DNA of 64,000 nucleotides from Luteolibacter sp. Y139 (GTDB lineage Bacteria; Verrucomicrobiota; Verrucomicrobiia; Verrucomicrobiales; Akkermansiaceae): assembly GCF_038066715.1 (NCBI RefSeq), contig NZ_JBBUKT010000012.1:124001-188000 (forward strand), given 5' to 3'. The notes beneath the pieces were generated by a model. The model did no database searches. It worked only from the letters and a program-made list of their open reading frames with translations, and was not told the DNA's origin. The translations under genes were made by a program, and so were the position numbers. How positions within the stretch are numbered: position 1 is the stretch's first letter; the number at the start of each line of letters is the position of its first letter. This document shows positions 52,953 to 62,600 of this stretch, piece by piece.

Positions 52953-54436
52953 AGGAACTTCCGCTCATCGCCCGGGCTCGCATTCACGGGGAACGCATCG
53001 CGATCCGGGAGGGAGAGCGCTCGTTCTCGTATGCCGAACTACTTGAAACCTCAGCATCAATTGCAGCCAGGCTGTTAGACGGGCGGCACGACTTGGAGGA
53101 AACGCGGGTGGGCCTGATGGCTCCGGCGGGCTTCGACTATGCCGCAATCCAATGGGCCATCTGGCGTGCTGGAGGAATCGTGGTGCCGCTTTCCGTGCAT
53201 GCCACACCGCCCGAGCTGGCGCATGCGCTTGAGGACTCGGGAACTGAGCTCATCGTCACCACGGCCGAGCACGCCGCGCGCGTGGCAGGAAATGGCAGGC
53301 GCGTTTTTCTCGTAGATGAAATCGCGAAGGCCGCGCCATGTGATCTCCCGGAGATCGATCCACAACGGCGGGCGATGATCCTCTATACCAGCGGCACGAC
53401 CAACAAGCCGAAGGGCGTGGTGAGCACTCACGCCAACCTGCAGGCGCAGATCGAGACGCTTGTGGAGGCATGGGCATGGCGGGCCGACGACCGCATCCCC
53501 TTGTTTCTCCCGCTGCACCACATCCACGGCATCGTGAATGTCCTCGGCTGTGCGCTGTGGTCCGGCGCGCTTGTGGAAACGTTCACACGCTTCGAAACGG
53601 ATGTGGTGCTGCCTCGCGTCGCGGCCGGCGCTTATACCCTCTTCATGGCGGTGCCGACGATCTACTCGAAGCTGGCAGCTTTGTTAGATCGGGAGTCCGC
53701 AGCGCACGGGGCGGTGGTCCGTGGTTTCGCGGAAATGCGGTTGATGGTTTCCGGCTCAGCCGCATTGCCCGCCAGTCTCCACCGTCAATGGGAAGCGCTG
53801 ACCGGACAGGTTTTGTTAGAGCGGTATGGCATGACGGAAACCGGGATGATCCTTTCCAATCCGCTGCACGGGGAACGTCGTCCGGGATCCGTCGGCATGC
53901 CATTGCCAGAAGTCGAGGTGCGCCTGCGCAACGAAGGTGGCGAGGACATCACCACGGAAGACGAGCCCGGTGAGATCCAGGTGCGAGGCCCCGGGGTTTT
54001 CCGCGAATACTGGGAACTTCCGCACGTCACCGACGATTCATTTGATGACGGCTGGTTCCGCACCGGCGACATGGCGGTCTTGGAGAAGGGCTACTACCGC
54101 ATCCTCGGCCGGTTGTCCGTGGACATCATCAAGAGCGGCGGCTACAAGCTCTCCGCCCTGGAGATCGAGGCGGCCTTGTTAGATCACCCGGCGATCCGCG
54201 AGTGTGCGGTGGTCGGCCTCGCAGATGAAACGTGGGGCGAGACGGTCGCCGTCGCCGCAGCGCTCGAAACGGATACGGCAGTCCTGGGGCTGGAAGAACT
54301 CCAGCGTTGGGGCAAGGAACGGCTGTCACCCTACAAGCTGCCGCGCCATCTGCTGCTGGTGGAAAGCCTGCCGCGCAATGCCATGGGCAAGGTCGCCAAG
54401 CGGGAAGTGGAGCGCCTCTTCAGTGCGCCGCGCTAG
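52949..54436 (+). CDS. matB: Malonyl-CoA synthetase (acyl-CoA synthetase superfamily)
   Basis: 495 residues from the ATG at 52949, overlapping madM. AMP-forming ligase motifs: YTSGTTNKPKGVV (A3, about 151-163), LPLHHIHGIVNV, YGMTETGMILSNPL (A5), GWFRTGDMAVLEKGYYRILGR (A7-A8) and NAMGKVAKRE with the final catalytic Lys (A10). It activates malonate with ATP and CoA to malonyl-CoA. The assignment to MatB rests on the match of length and motifs and on the MadLM neighbours. No malonyl-CoA decarboxylase (matA) follows. Confidence 0.87.
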   Translation: MKELPLIARARIHGERIAIREGERSFSYAELLETSASIAARLLDGRHDLEETRVGLMAPAGFDYAAIQWAIWRAGGIVVPLSVHATPPELAHALEDSGTELIVTTAEHAARVAGNGRRVFLVDEIAKAAPCDLPEIDPQRRAMILYTSGTTNKPKGVVSTHANLQAQIETLVEAWAWRADDRIPLFLPLHHIHGIVNVLGCALWSGALVETFTRFETDVVLPRVAAGAYTLFMAVPTIYSKLAALLDRESAAHGAVVRGFAEMRLMVSGSAALPASLHRQWEALTGQVLLERYGMTETGMILSNPLHGERRPGSVGMPLPEVEVRLRNEGGEDITTEDEPGEIQVRGPGVFREYWELPHVTDDSFDDGWFRTGDMAVLEKGYYRILGRLSVDIIKSGGYKLSALEIEAALLDHPAIRECAVVGLADETWGETVAVAAALETDTAVLGLEELQRWGKERLSPYKLPRHLLLVESLPRNAMGKVAKREVERLFSAPR

Positions 54437-54510
54437 GCAGTTCGCCTCCCCTCGTCCCGAGCCGATGCTATGGCTTTTCTGAATTTCCGTGGGTATGCAC
54501 CGATTTAATT

Positions 54511-54522
54511 ATTGTATACAAT
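54511..54522. promoter_or_regulatory. Second GTATAC palindrome, downstream of matB
   Basis: ATTGTATACAAT, a perfect 12-bp palindrome with the same TTGTATACAA core as the site at 51739-51754. It lies 75 bp after the matB stop and about 180 bp before the SGNH gene, in an AT-rich patch. It is probably a second site for the GntR regulator. Confidence 0.6.
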
Positions 54523-54701
54523 CGGATTGACGCCGCCACGAGGTCTCTGATTGAAATCCACCATGACCGAGAAACCCGCGGTCATTTCGTCCTTCGACCC
54601 TACCCCCGCATGCTGAGCCCTCGCGCTCGCGACATGCGTTTTCTGCCTCGCTGAGGCGTGGTCCCGATCCACGTCGCAGTGCTCTCCATACAACCGAACC
54701 C

Positions 54702-57700
54702 ATGATGACTCCTCGCTCCTTCCCCGCGGGGTGGCGACCGGCGCTCCTTGCCGGCCTTTTCGCCGCCCTCATCCCGTCGCTCCATGCGCGCACCTGGCTC
54801 GTTGACCTCGGGCCGAACAATACGACCGACGGCAACGTTACTCCGTCCGGCACCCCGGTGATCAACCCCGGCAACGGCAGCACCGGCGTGGCCGATAGCA
54901 ACGGCAACTACTGGAACAACGTGGTGGGAGCCGGCAATACCGGTGGCCCTGTCGCGATGAGCTACCTGCGGCTGATCGACACCACCAACGCCTCCACGAA
55001 GGTCGGCCTGACGCTCGGGCCCAACTGGAAATCCAACGGCATCCTGAACGGTGGCTTGCTCAATCCCGATCCCGCGAAGCTCGGAAACTTCGCGATCGCC
55101 AAGGCCACCCAGGATTACCTCTTCGTCGACGGTGCCAATGGCAACTACGCGACGCTGAATCTGAACAACCTGGATCCAGGCAAGCTCTACAATCTCCGCC
55201 TCTTCGGCACCCGGGACAATGCCGGGATCAGAAAGACCCTCTACTCGGTCGCGGCGGGCAATGGCGTCTTCAGCACCGTGCTGCAGACCTCCGGATCCGA
55301 TCTGGTGAGCGCCACTGACGGCAACGACAGCACCATCGCTTCCCTCAATGGCCTCCAAACCGACGCCAGTGGCCAGCTCACGCTCCGTGTCACCGCGATG
55401 GAGGGCGCCTTCGCCTACCTCGGCATTCTCGAGCTCACCGAGGGCGATCCAGTGACGCCTATCGTCAACAAGACGGTGCGCGTGGACTTCGGCAAGCATG
55501 ACGGGACCAACGGCAATGCCACGGCCAGCCCGGACGTCTTCGGCAAGTACTGGAACAACTTCGGCTTGGTAGCCAACGGCAGCACCGTGTCCAACCTCGT
55601 CACCACGACGAATGCGGCCACCACCATGGGCATCACGCTCACTTCGGCGAACTGGCAGAACAATGGCATCTTGAACGGAGGACTCACCACTGCCAACGGA
55701 CAGCCGCCGCTGGCATCCCGCCTCGGCGAACTTGCGGTGGAAACCGCCACGCAGGATTACCTCTTCAACAGTGGCGCGACCGGTTTCACCACCAATCTCA
55801 AGGTCACCGGACTCAACCCCACGAAGCAGTATTCCATGCGCTTCTTCGGTACGCGGAATGCCACCGATGTCCGTCGTTCCACCTACACGATCACCGCGGG
55901 CAACGGCACCTTCGCCGGCACTCTGCAGACCACCGGCACAGGCGTCGGCAATGGCCTCGGCGGCGATGACGGCAACGCTACCTACAACGGCAACAACCGC
56001 AGCACTGTCGCCCTCGGCGGCATGCAGCCGACCACCGCCGGCGAACTGAGTCTGGCACTCAGCGTGGCAGAGGGCGGCTTCGCCTACCTCGGCATCCTTG
56101 AGATCGTCGAAGGCATCTCCGTCCCGCCGCTGGCGCTGGACGGCGAGGTCAATCGCTGGACCGCCCAGGACGCCGTAGATCCGGTCGCTCCGGGAGGCGT
56201 GCTCTTCGTGGGCAGCTCGAGCATCCGCCGCTGGGAAAACCTGACGAAGGACTTCGCGGACTACCGCATCGTCCAGCGTGGCTTCGGTGGCTCGCAGTTC
56301 TCGGACCTCAATCCGATCGTCAACCGGATCGTCACGCCTTACCAGCCGTCGGCCATCGTCGTCTTCGAAGGCACGAATGACATTCGCGCCGGCGGCAAGA
56401 CCGGCGAGCAGGTGTTCTCGGACTTCCAGACCTTCGTGACCTCGGTCCGCGCCCAACAGCCGACCGTGCCGATCTGCTACATCGGCATCACCCCGGTGCC
56501 CTCGTTCTTCAATGATCCGGCCCACGATCCGCGCCGCCGCACCGCGAACTCGCTGATCAAGGCCTACTGTGAGTCCGATCCGAACCTGAAGCTCTACTTC
56601 TTCAACACGAACGCGCTGCTCGACGACCTGCACGACAACAACCCGACCGAGTGGAACACCTACTTCGTGGATGACACCCACATGAACCGCAAGGGCTACG
56701 CCCACTTCACCTCGGTGATCAAGCCGGCGCTGCAGGCCATCCTCGCTCCGAACAAGACCGTCACCGCCAATCCGAACACGCTGGTGGCGGGTGAGAAGCT
56801 GTTCTTCGACTTCGGCCCGACCGACATCGTCAACGGCGATGCCACCAACGCGCCCGATGCCAACGGCAACCGCTGGAACAACTGGTATCCCACCAATGGC
56901 GGCGTCGGCATCCACGCGGGAGAGCACCTCCCGAACCTGGTCCGCAGCACTGGCACCAATACCGGCATCCGCATGGTCATGTCGGGCGGCTTCCTCTGCA
57001 ACGGCAAGACGCCCTTCGGCGGCCTCTATGCGCCGCAGTCGTCCCTGCTCGGCGAGCTCGCCACCGAAACCGCCACCGAGGACTTCTTCTACTGCTCCGC
57101 CAATGACATCAATGACGCGACCAGCGATGACATGCCGGGCGGCTTCATGCTGGAAGGCCTGAATCCCGCGCTGAGCTATGAATTCCGCTTCCTCGGCGCC
57201 CGCAGCAATGCGCAGGTCCGGATCACGAAGTACGATGTCTATGGTAGCAACTCGGGCACCGCGAACCTCACCACCAGCGGCACCGGCATCGGCAGCACCG
57301 GCGGCGACAACAACGACAATCACGTGGCAGTGATTTCCGGCATCCGCCCGGATGCGTTCGGCCAAGTCTGGGTGGACCTCACGCTGGTGCAGGGCGACTT
57401 CGCCTACATCAATGCGATGCAGATCACGGCCAGCACTCCTGCGGTCTCCCAAACCCCAGTCGAAAGCTGGCGCTCCAGCCACTTCACCGCGGAAGAACTC
57501 GGCAATCCCGAACTCGAAGCCACGGTGTGGGGAAACAATGCCGATCCGGATTCCGATGGTCGCGTGAACCTGCTGGAATACGCCTGCGGCACTGATCCAA
57601 AGGGATCCGACACGAACCCGACCGGCTTCGCGCTCGAAGACGAGGGCGGCAGCTTTGTCACCCTGACCTACCAGCGCAACCTCGCCGCCACCGACGTAAG

Positions 57701-57863
57701 CTATCTGGTGCAGAAGGCTGACAACCTCGTCGATTGGTTCGGTGTCGCCGACTCATCCGTCTCGACGGCCGGTGGCATCGAGACGCGCAAGGCCACCGTG
57801 GATCGCACCGGTCTTTCCAAGCTGTGCCTGCGACTGAAGGTCGAACTCGTGGCAGCTGAGTAA
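54702..57863 (+). CDS. Exported SGNH/GDSL esterase flanked by three copies of a beta-domain
   Basis: 1053 residues with a signal peptide (LLAGLFAALIPSLHA). A beta-rich domain of about 210 residues occurs three times (about 30-248, 258-470 and 705-905), each with WNN, a KATQDYLF/ETATQDYLF/ETATEDFFY block, LFGTR and FAYLGILE-like ends. Between copies 2 and 3 lies an SGNH hydrolase (about 495-690): VGSSSIRRW (block I Ser), GGSQFSDL, FEGTNDIR (block III) and DDTHMNRKGY (block V Asp and His). The C-terminus has DPDSDGRVNLLEY and LRLKVEL. It probably deacylates a polysaccharide at the cell surface, with the beta-domains as binding modules. The terminator at 57891-57930 ends the transcript. Confidence 0.85.
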   Translation: MMTPRSFPAGWRPALLAGLFAALIPSLHARTWLVDLGPNNTTDGNVTPSGTPVINPGNGSTGVADSNGNYWNNVVGAGNTGGPVAMSYLRLIDTTNASTKVGLTLGPNWKSNGILNGGLLNPDPAKLGNFAIAKATQDYLFVDGANGNYATLNLNNLDPGKLYNLRLFGTRDNAGIRKTLYSVAAGNGVFSTVLQTSGSDLVSATDGNDSTIASLNGLQTDASGQLTLRVTAMEGAFAYLGILELTEGDPVTPIVNKTVRVDFGKHDGTNGNATASPDVFGKYWNNFGLVANGSTVSNLVTTTNAATTMGITLTSANWQNNGILNGGLTTANGQPPLASRLGELAVETATQDYLFNSGATGFTTNLKVTGLNPTKQYSMRFFGTRNATDVRRSTYTITAGNGTFAGTLQTTGTGVGNGLGGDDGNATYNGNNRSTVALGGMQPTTAGELSLALSVAEGGFAYLGILEIVEGISVPPLALDGEVNRWTAQDAVDPVAPGGVLFVGSSSIRRWENLTKDFADYRIVQRGFGGSQFSDLNPIVNRIVTPYQPSAIVVFEGTNDIRAGGKTGEQVFSDFQTFVTSVRAQQPTVPICYIGITPVPSFFNDPAHDPRRRTANSLIKAYCESDPNLKLYFFNTNALLDDLHDNNPTEWNTYFVDDTHMNRKGYAHFTSVIKPALQAILAPNKTVTANPNTLVAGEKLFFDFGPTDIVNGDATNAPDANGNRWNNWYPTNGGVGIHAGEHLPNLVRSTGTNTGIRMVMSGGFLCNGKTPFGGLYAPQSSLLGELATETATEDFFYCSANDINDATSDDMPGGFMLEGLNPALSYEFRFLGARSNAQVRITKYDVYGSNSGTANLTTSGTGIGSTGGDNNDNHVAVISGIRPDAFGQVWVDLTLVQGDFAYINAMQITASTPAVSQTPVESWRSSHFTAEELGNPELEATVWGNNADPDSDGRVNLLEYACGTDPKGSDTNPTGFALEDEGGSFVTLTYQRNLAATDVSYLVQKADNLVDWFGVADSSVSTAGGIETRKATVDRTGLSKLCLRLKVELVAAE

Positions 57864-57890
57864 GGGCATCAAAGGTCGTCTTCTCTCCAA

Positions 57891-57930
57891 CGCCGTCCGG
57901 ACCCGAGGTCCGGGCGGCGTTTTTCTTTTT
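57891..57930 (+). terminator. Rho-independent terminator of the SGNH gene
   Basis: A 13-bp stem CGCCGTCCGGACC/GGTCCGGGCGGCG with one G-U pair and loop CGA is followed by TTTTTCTTTTT on the plus strand, 28 bp after the stop codon. Confidence 0.9.
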
Positions 57931-57933
57931 GAA

Positions 57934-59493
57934 TCACGCGTCGTATCCAAAGGCACGGCAGTAGGGTGCCAGCCTTTCCTGAAACGGCTCGAGCGCCCCT
58001 GCATAGCGTTCCCAGCGGCGGACGGCAGTGCGATAGATCGGCCGGGTGACATCGTGATAGGTCGGTGCGTAGAGCACCTTCCTCCGCGCGGTTTCAAAAT
58101 AGCGGCCCTGGGATTCGTTCCACTCCAGTCCGAGCAGCGCGGTGGCCTTGCGACCCTCCGTCTCCGTATTCTCAACGAGGTCTTCGTAACGAGTCTCGAT
58201 CCAATCGAAATTCCCGAGATCCTTCATCCGCAGCCAGAGGCCCATCAGATCCTCGTAGTGTTTCACCGTTCGTTCCAGCCTGAGGAAATTCACGTTGGTC
58301 GTGTTTAGCATCAGGTTCAGGAAGAAGCAGCTGATGACGACATCGCGTGGATCACGCAATGCGATGATGACCTTGAGATCGGGGAAGATCCTCAGCCATG
58401 CGGGCAGCGCCAGCGTGGGCGAGGGATTCTTATCCAGCACCAGGCGGGTCTTCGAGCCCGGCGGGATCTCCCGCATCAGGCTGGTCGCGTAGCGATGCCG
58501 CATACGCCCGCGATCGGTTACCGCCAGTGAATCGAGATGCTGGATACCTGTTAGACCGGGAGGGATGACTTCCAGCGGGCCTTGGATCTCCTGCGCGAAG
58601 GCGACTGATTCATCGAACGCAGTCACCTCGGGATGAGCATCGAGAATTTGCTCGAGAAGCGTGGTTCCGCTGCGGGGATGACCACCGAGAAAGGCAAAGC
58701 CAACGCCTTCATCGGATGCCGGTGCTTCCGCCCGCCAGCGCGCCAGCATCGGGGAGTCCAGCGACGACAGCAATTCACGCCGCTGCCGGTCTTGCTGGTC
58801 ATAGCTTCTCTCCAGTACGGCGGTGTCGGTGATGGTGCGGACCTCGGCCTTCGCCTCCAGCACCCAGCGCATGGCCTCCTCCGGCCGGCCAAGTTCATCC
58901 AGCACGACTCCTAACAGGTGGCGGCTCGCATACTTCACATAGGGATAGCGAGGTCCGTCCGCGATCAGATCGCGCAGTGCCTGCTCGGCCTCGGCGGGCT
59001 GTTTCCGCCGATGCAGCAGGAAGGCGTGGAAGTAGCGCGCCTGGTCATCGCGTGGATGGCGCTTCAGGCATTCACCAATGCACTCCCATGCTTCCTCGAG
59101 ACGGCGTTCCTTCTCGAACCACACGGCGAGATTGATCCGGGCATCCACGGAGTCGGGGTTCGCAGCCAATGCCCTTGCGTAGCACTCCCTGGCATCATCC
59201 AACTGGCGCAAGTTCTGATACTGCTGACCAATGAGGCCGATCAACGACGAGTGGTTCGGAGCGAGATCCAGCGCCTTGCGGAAGGCCCGGTTTGCCAGTG
59301 GAAAATCGAGCGTTCCGGCGGCGGCGTTGCCTAGCTCGAACCAGAGTTCGGCGATCCTTGGATAGCGCTTCACCAGTGCCTCATAGCCGGCCAGCGCGGA
59401 CTCATATTGGCGGCCGAGCAGGAGTTGCTGGGTCCGTTGCCACTTCCCCGCGTCCTGAGGTGAACGCTGAAGCTCTGCCAAGGTGCCTTTCAT
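57934..59493 (-). CDS. TPR-sulfotransferase fusion
   Basis: 519 residues. The N-terminal half (about 15-240) consists of tetratricopeptide repeats (FELGNAAAGTLDFPLANRAFRKALDLAPN and further units). The C-terminal half is a PAPS-dependent sulfotransferase (PF13469 type): GGHPRSGTTLLEQIL for the 5'-phosphosulfate loop near 273, and ALRDPRDVVISCF for the 3'-phosphate site. It transfers sulfate to a hydroxyl, probably on a protein or glycan. No signal peptide is seen. It follows the second beta-repeat gene on the minus strand but a terminator separates them. Confidence 0.88.
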   Translation of the reverse strand: MKGTLAELQRSPQDAGKWQRTQQLLLGRQYESALAGYEALVKRYPRIAELWFELGNAAAGTLDFPLANRAFRKALDLAPNHSSLIGLIGQQYQNLRQLDDARECYARALAANPDSVDARINLAVWFEKERRLEEAWECIGECLKRHPRDDQARYFHAFLLHRRKQPAEAEQALRDLIADGPRYPYVKYASRHLLGVVLDELGRPEEAMRWVLEAKAEVRTITDTAVLERSYDQQDRQRRELLSSLDSPMLARWRAEAPASDEGVGFAFLGGHPRSGTTLLEQILDAHPEVTAFDESVAFAQEIQGPLEVIPPGLTGIQHLDSLAVTDRGRMRHRYATSLMREIPPGSKTRLVLDKNPSPTLALPAWLRIFPDLKVIIALRDPRDVVISCFFLNLMLNTTNVNFLRLERTVKHYEDLMGLWLRMKDLGNFDWIETRYEDLVENTETEGRKATALLGLEWNESQGRYFETARRKVLYAPTYHDVTRPIYRTAVRRWERYAGALEPFQERLAPYCRAFGYDA

Positions 59494-59543
59494 GAATGAA
59501 ATCCGCGCGGGGCATCATCGTCCCGGTCGCGGAGGAATGCGGC

Positions 59544-59578
59544 ATAAAAATCCCGCCGTCGGGAAAGTCCAACGGCGG
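59544..59578 (-). terminator. Terminator of the second beta-repeat gene
   Basis: CCCGCCGT (59551-59558) pairs with ACGGCGGG (59571-59578) across a 12-nt loop. On the minus strand it is followed by ATTTTTAT. It lies 29 bp after the stop of the beta-repeat gene at 59607. Confidence 0.75.
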
Positions 59579-59606
59579 GAATGAATGGGAATCCTGCTTG
59601 GATCGC

Positions 59607-62600
59607 TCAGGGACCGGTAACCTTGAGGCGGACGAAGATGTGGCCCTGTCCGGCTGGCAAGGTGTAGGCCAGAGGCGACGCATTCGAGAGGTTCGGATCA
59701 TTGGCCGGAACATCCGTCCAAACCGACAGATTCGTGGACGTCTGAACCACGAAGTCGGTTCCATAGGTGCCGGTGTAGCTGGCACCCTTCGGCCACGATA
59801 CCGTGCGGACGACTAGACCCGGATTCGCGGTGAATGCGGATCCGCTGAGACCCATGAAGTACTCGATGCCATTCGGAACCCCGTCGAAGTCGTGGTCCTG
59901 ATCGGCGGTCTGCCCCGGAGCATTCGCGGATGCCCATGAGGAGAAGCCGGTGCCACCACTCACCAGCACCACACCGGTGGTGCCGGAAAAGTGCGCGTTA
60001 TCGATGTGAGTGGCACCCGAGCCAGTGGCTCCCCAGGTTCCAGTTGCCTGCGGGGCGGTGCCGAAGAACAGCGTGGCCACCGTCTCCGTGCCGGTCGCCT
60101 GGACCGTTCCTCCATCGATGACGAGCTTGTTGTTGTCGGGAATCGAGCTGCCGTTCACCGCCAGCTTTCCTTCGTTCACCACGGTATCGCCCGTATAGGT
60201 ATTGGTGCCGGTCAGGGCGAGCGTGCCCGCACCGGTCTTGGTCATGACTCCGGCATTTGAAATCGGGCCGGAAATGACCAAGTCGTTGGCAGCGGCACCG
60301 TCGGCCACATCGAGCGTAACGGCGTTCACCAGGCTGAATGTGGAGCCGATGGTGGAACTCGTGCTCGCGGCAACCACGGTGTAGACCGATCCGCTCAAGG
60401 TTCGCAGGCCTTCGTTCCCCGGCGTATTGCTGGTCGAGGAAGCGTTCAGGGTGAGGGAGCGGATGTACTGCTCGTGGTTGAGCAGCCAGCTTGAGTTGTT
60501 CAGCGTGACCGTGGGAACATCGCCGCCACCTCCGACCGAGCTGCCCATCGAGTGGAAGCCGGGATTGTAGAGGCTGGCATTGTTCACCGTGATCGACTTG
60601 CCGGAAGCGAAGGCGCTGGAGAAGCTGCCGCCGCTCACGGAGAGGGTGCCGCCATTGACGATGATGTCGCTGGTGTTGCCAGGCGCGCTCATCGTGAGGG
60701 TGCCGGAGCCGCTCTTGATGAAAGTGCCACCGCTGCCAGTGATGGCCCGGCCCAGCGTCTGGCTATCCGAGCGATTGAAGACAAGCGTGGACGCATCGAG
60801 CACGATCGGGCCGGTGCCGCCGAGCTGACCCGCCGTGCCGCCCGATCCCACGGTCACCGTGCCGCCGCCGGAAATGTTGACGGCCCCGGTGAAGGAGTTG
60901 TTCGTGAGGATCGATAGGTTCCCTGCCCCGGTCTTGATCAGGCCGGTCAAGCCGGAAATCCCGCCGGTGCCGCTGAGCGTGTAGCCCTTGTCCGCGGCAA
61001 ACGTGGTCGAGGAAGGGCTGACGGTCGTGTTGAGAACGATGTCACTCCTCACGGAGGAATCATCGAAGGTCACGATGTCGCCCTGCTTGAACTTGGCGGC
61101 GGATGCGCCGATTTGCCAGTTGTTGGTGGTGTTGACGTCCCAGGTGCCATTGACCGATCCCGTCCAGAGCGGCGAGTTCACGACCACCCCGGTGACATCG
61201 AGGTAAATGGTGCCGGTGGCTTCGGTGTCATCCACCAGCGTGGCGGTCACGCCCGCGGGGAGAGTGCCAAGCGTCACGCTATAGACCGAGGCGAAGCCGG
61301 TGGTGGTGATCAGAGGATACTGGCCGACCTCCGGAAGGATGCTGGTGACATTGATGGTGACCGGGCTGTCGAGATACAGGTCACCCACCGAGATGGGTGC
61401 CACGGTGGTGCTATTCACACCGCCGATATTCAGGACATTCATCCCGCTCGGACTGGTGTAGTCGGTGCCCACATTGAAGGGACCCGCAGTGGTAATGGCA
61501 GGGACTCCCGAGCCCGTGGCATTCACCGTGAGCGAGGTGTTGTCCTTCAGCCAGACGCCGAAGCCGCCCGCATTGATACCGCCGGTAACGACGAGCGAGC
61601 CGGCATTGATGGTGGCCGAGCCATTGAGCTGCCCGGTGACGACGAGCGAACCGGCGTTGACCTCATTCGAGCCGGTGTTGGTGCCAGCGAGGATCAGGGT
61701 GCCTGCATTGACGATGGTGCCACCGCTGTTGGAATTATTGGCGGACATCCGGAAGGTGCCGGCTCCTTCCTTCACCACGTAGGTGCTGCCACCACTCCAT
61801 TGGGTGATGGGGGCCAGCAGGTCGAGGTCGATGCCGGTGGGAGTGGTTCCCGCCTGGGTATTGAAGACGTAGTTGGCCTGACCGGAGTCATTGCGGAAGA
61901 GCAAGCCGCCCGCAGGATTCACGGTGCTGGTGACGGAGCTCGCCTTCGACGAGATGAAGCCGTCAAAGCCTCCCGAAGAGCCAAGGTCGAGGCGGTCCGC
62001 ACCACCGGTGATGGTGCCGCCGGTGAGCACGTAGCCGATACCGAAGGCCCCGCTGGGATAACAGGTGGCCCCATTCACGTTCACCGTGATGCCGGTCGCA
62101 TTGTTATTGCCGTACCAGCCGAAGGCCCCGTGGTTCATCTGGAGCGTGGTGCCCGGCGAGAGGTTGAAGACCGAGCTGTTGAGCAGGGCTTGGAACCAGT
62201 ATCCGGGAGGATCGACCGGGAGGCTGAGCGTTCCCTGCGTGACATTGGTAGGCCCGCTGTAGGTGCTCTTGGCCGTCAGGCTGAGCGTGCCAGGACCGGA
62301 CTTGGTAAGGCCACCGCTGCCGACGAGCGGGGCGCCGATGGTGGCGTCTCCGGTGGCAGTGACCCCGCTGGATCCGATGGTCAGGTTCTGTCCGCCGGCG
62401 ATGGTGTAGCCGCTGCTATTGAAAGTGATCCCGCTGGTAACGATGGGGCTAGTGAGCGTGACGGTGTAGGTGCCTGCCACGCCGGAGCCGAAGCTCGCGA
62501 AATTCAGGTCGGTCCAAGCGACGTCGGATGAGCCATTCCACCAGCTGGTATCAGTGGCATTCCAAGTGCCGCTGCCATCCTGAGCTCCGGGAGTTCCGGT

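Noticed and set aside
54600-57482. Open frame of about 960 codons on the minus strand
   Set aside because: It lies opposite the SGNH esterase gene, whose motifs, signal peptide and terminator are convincing. The antisense product has no recognisable domain.
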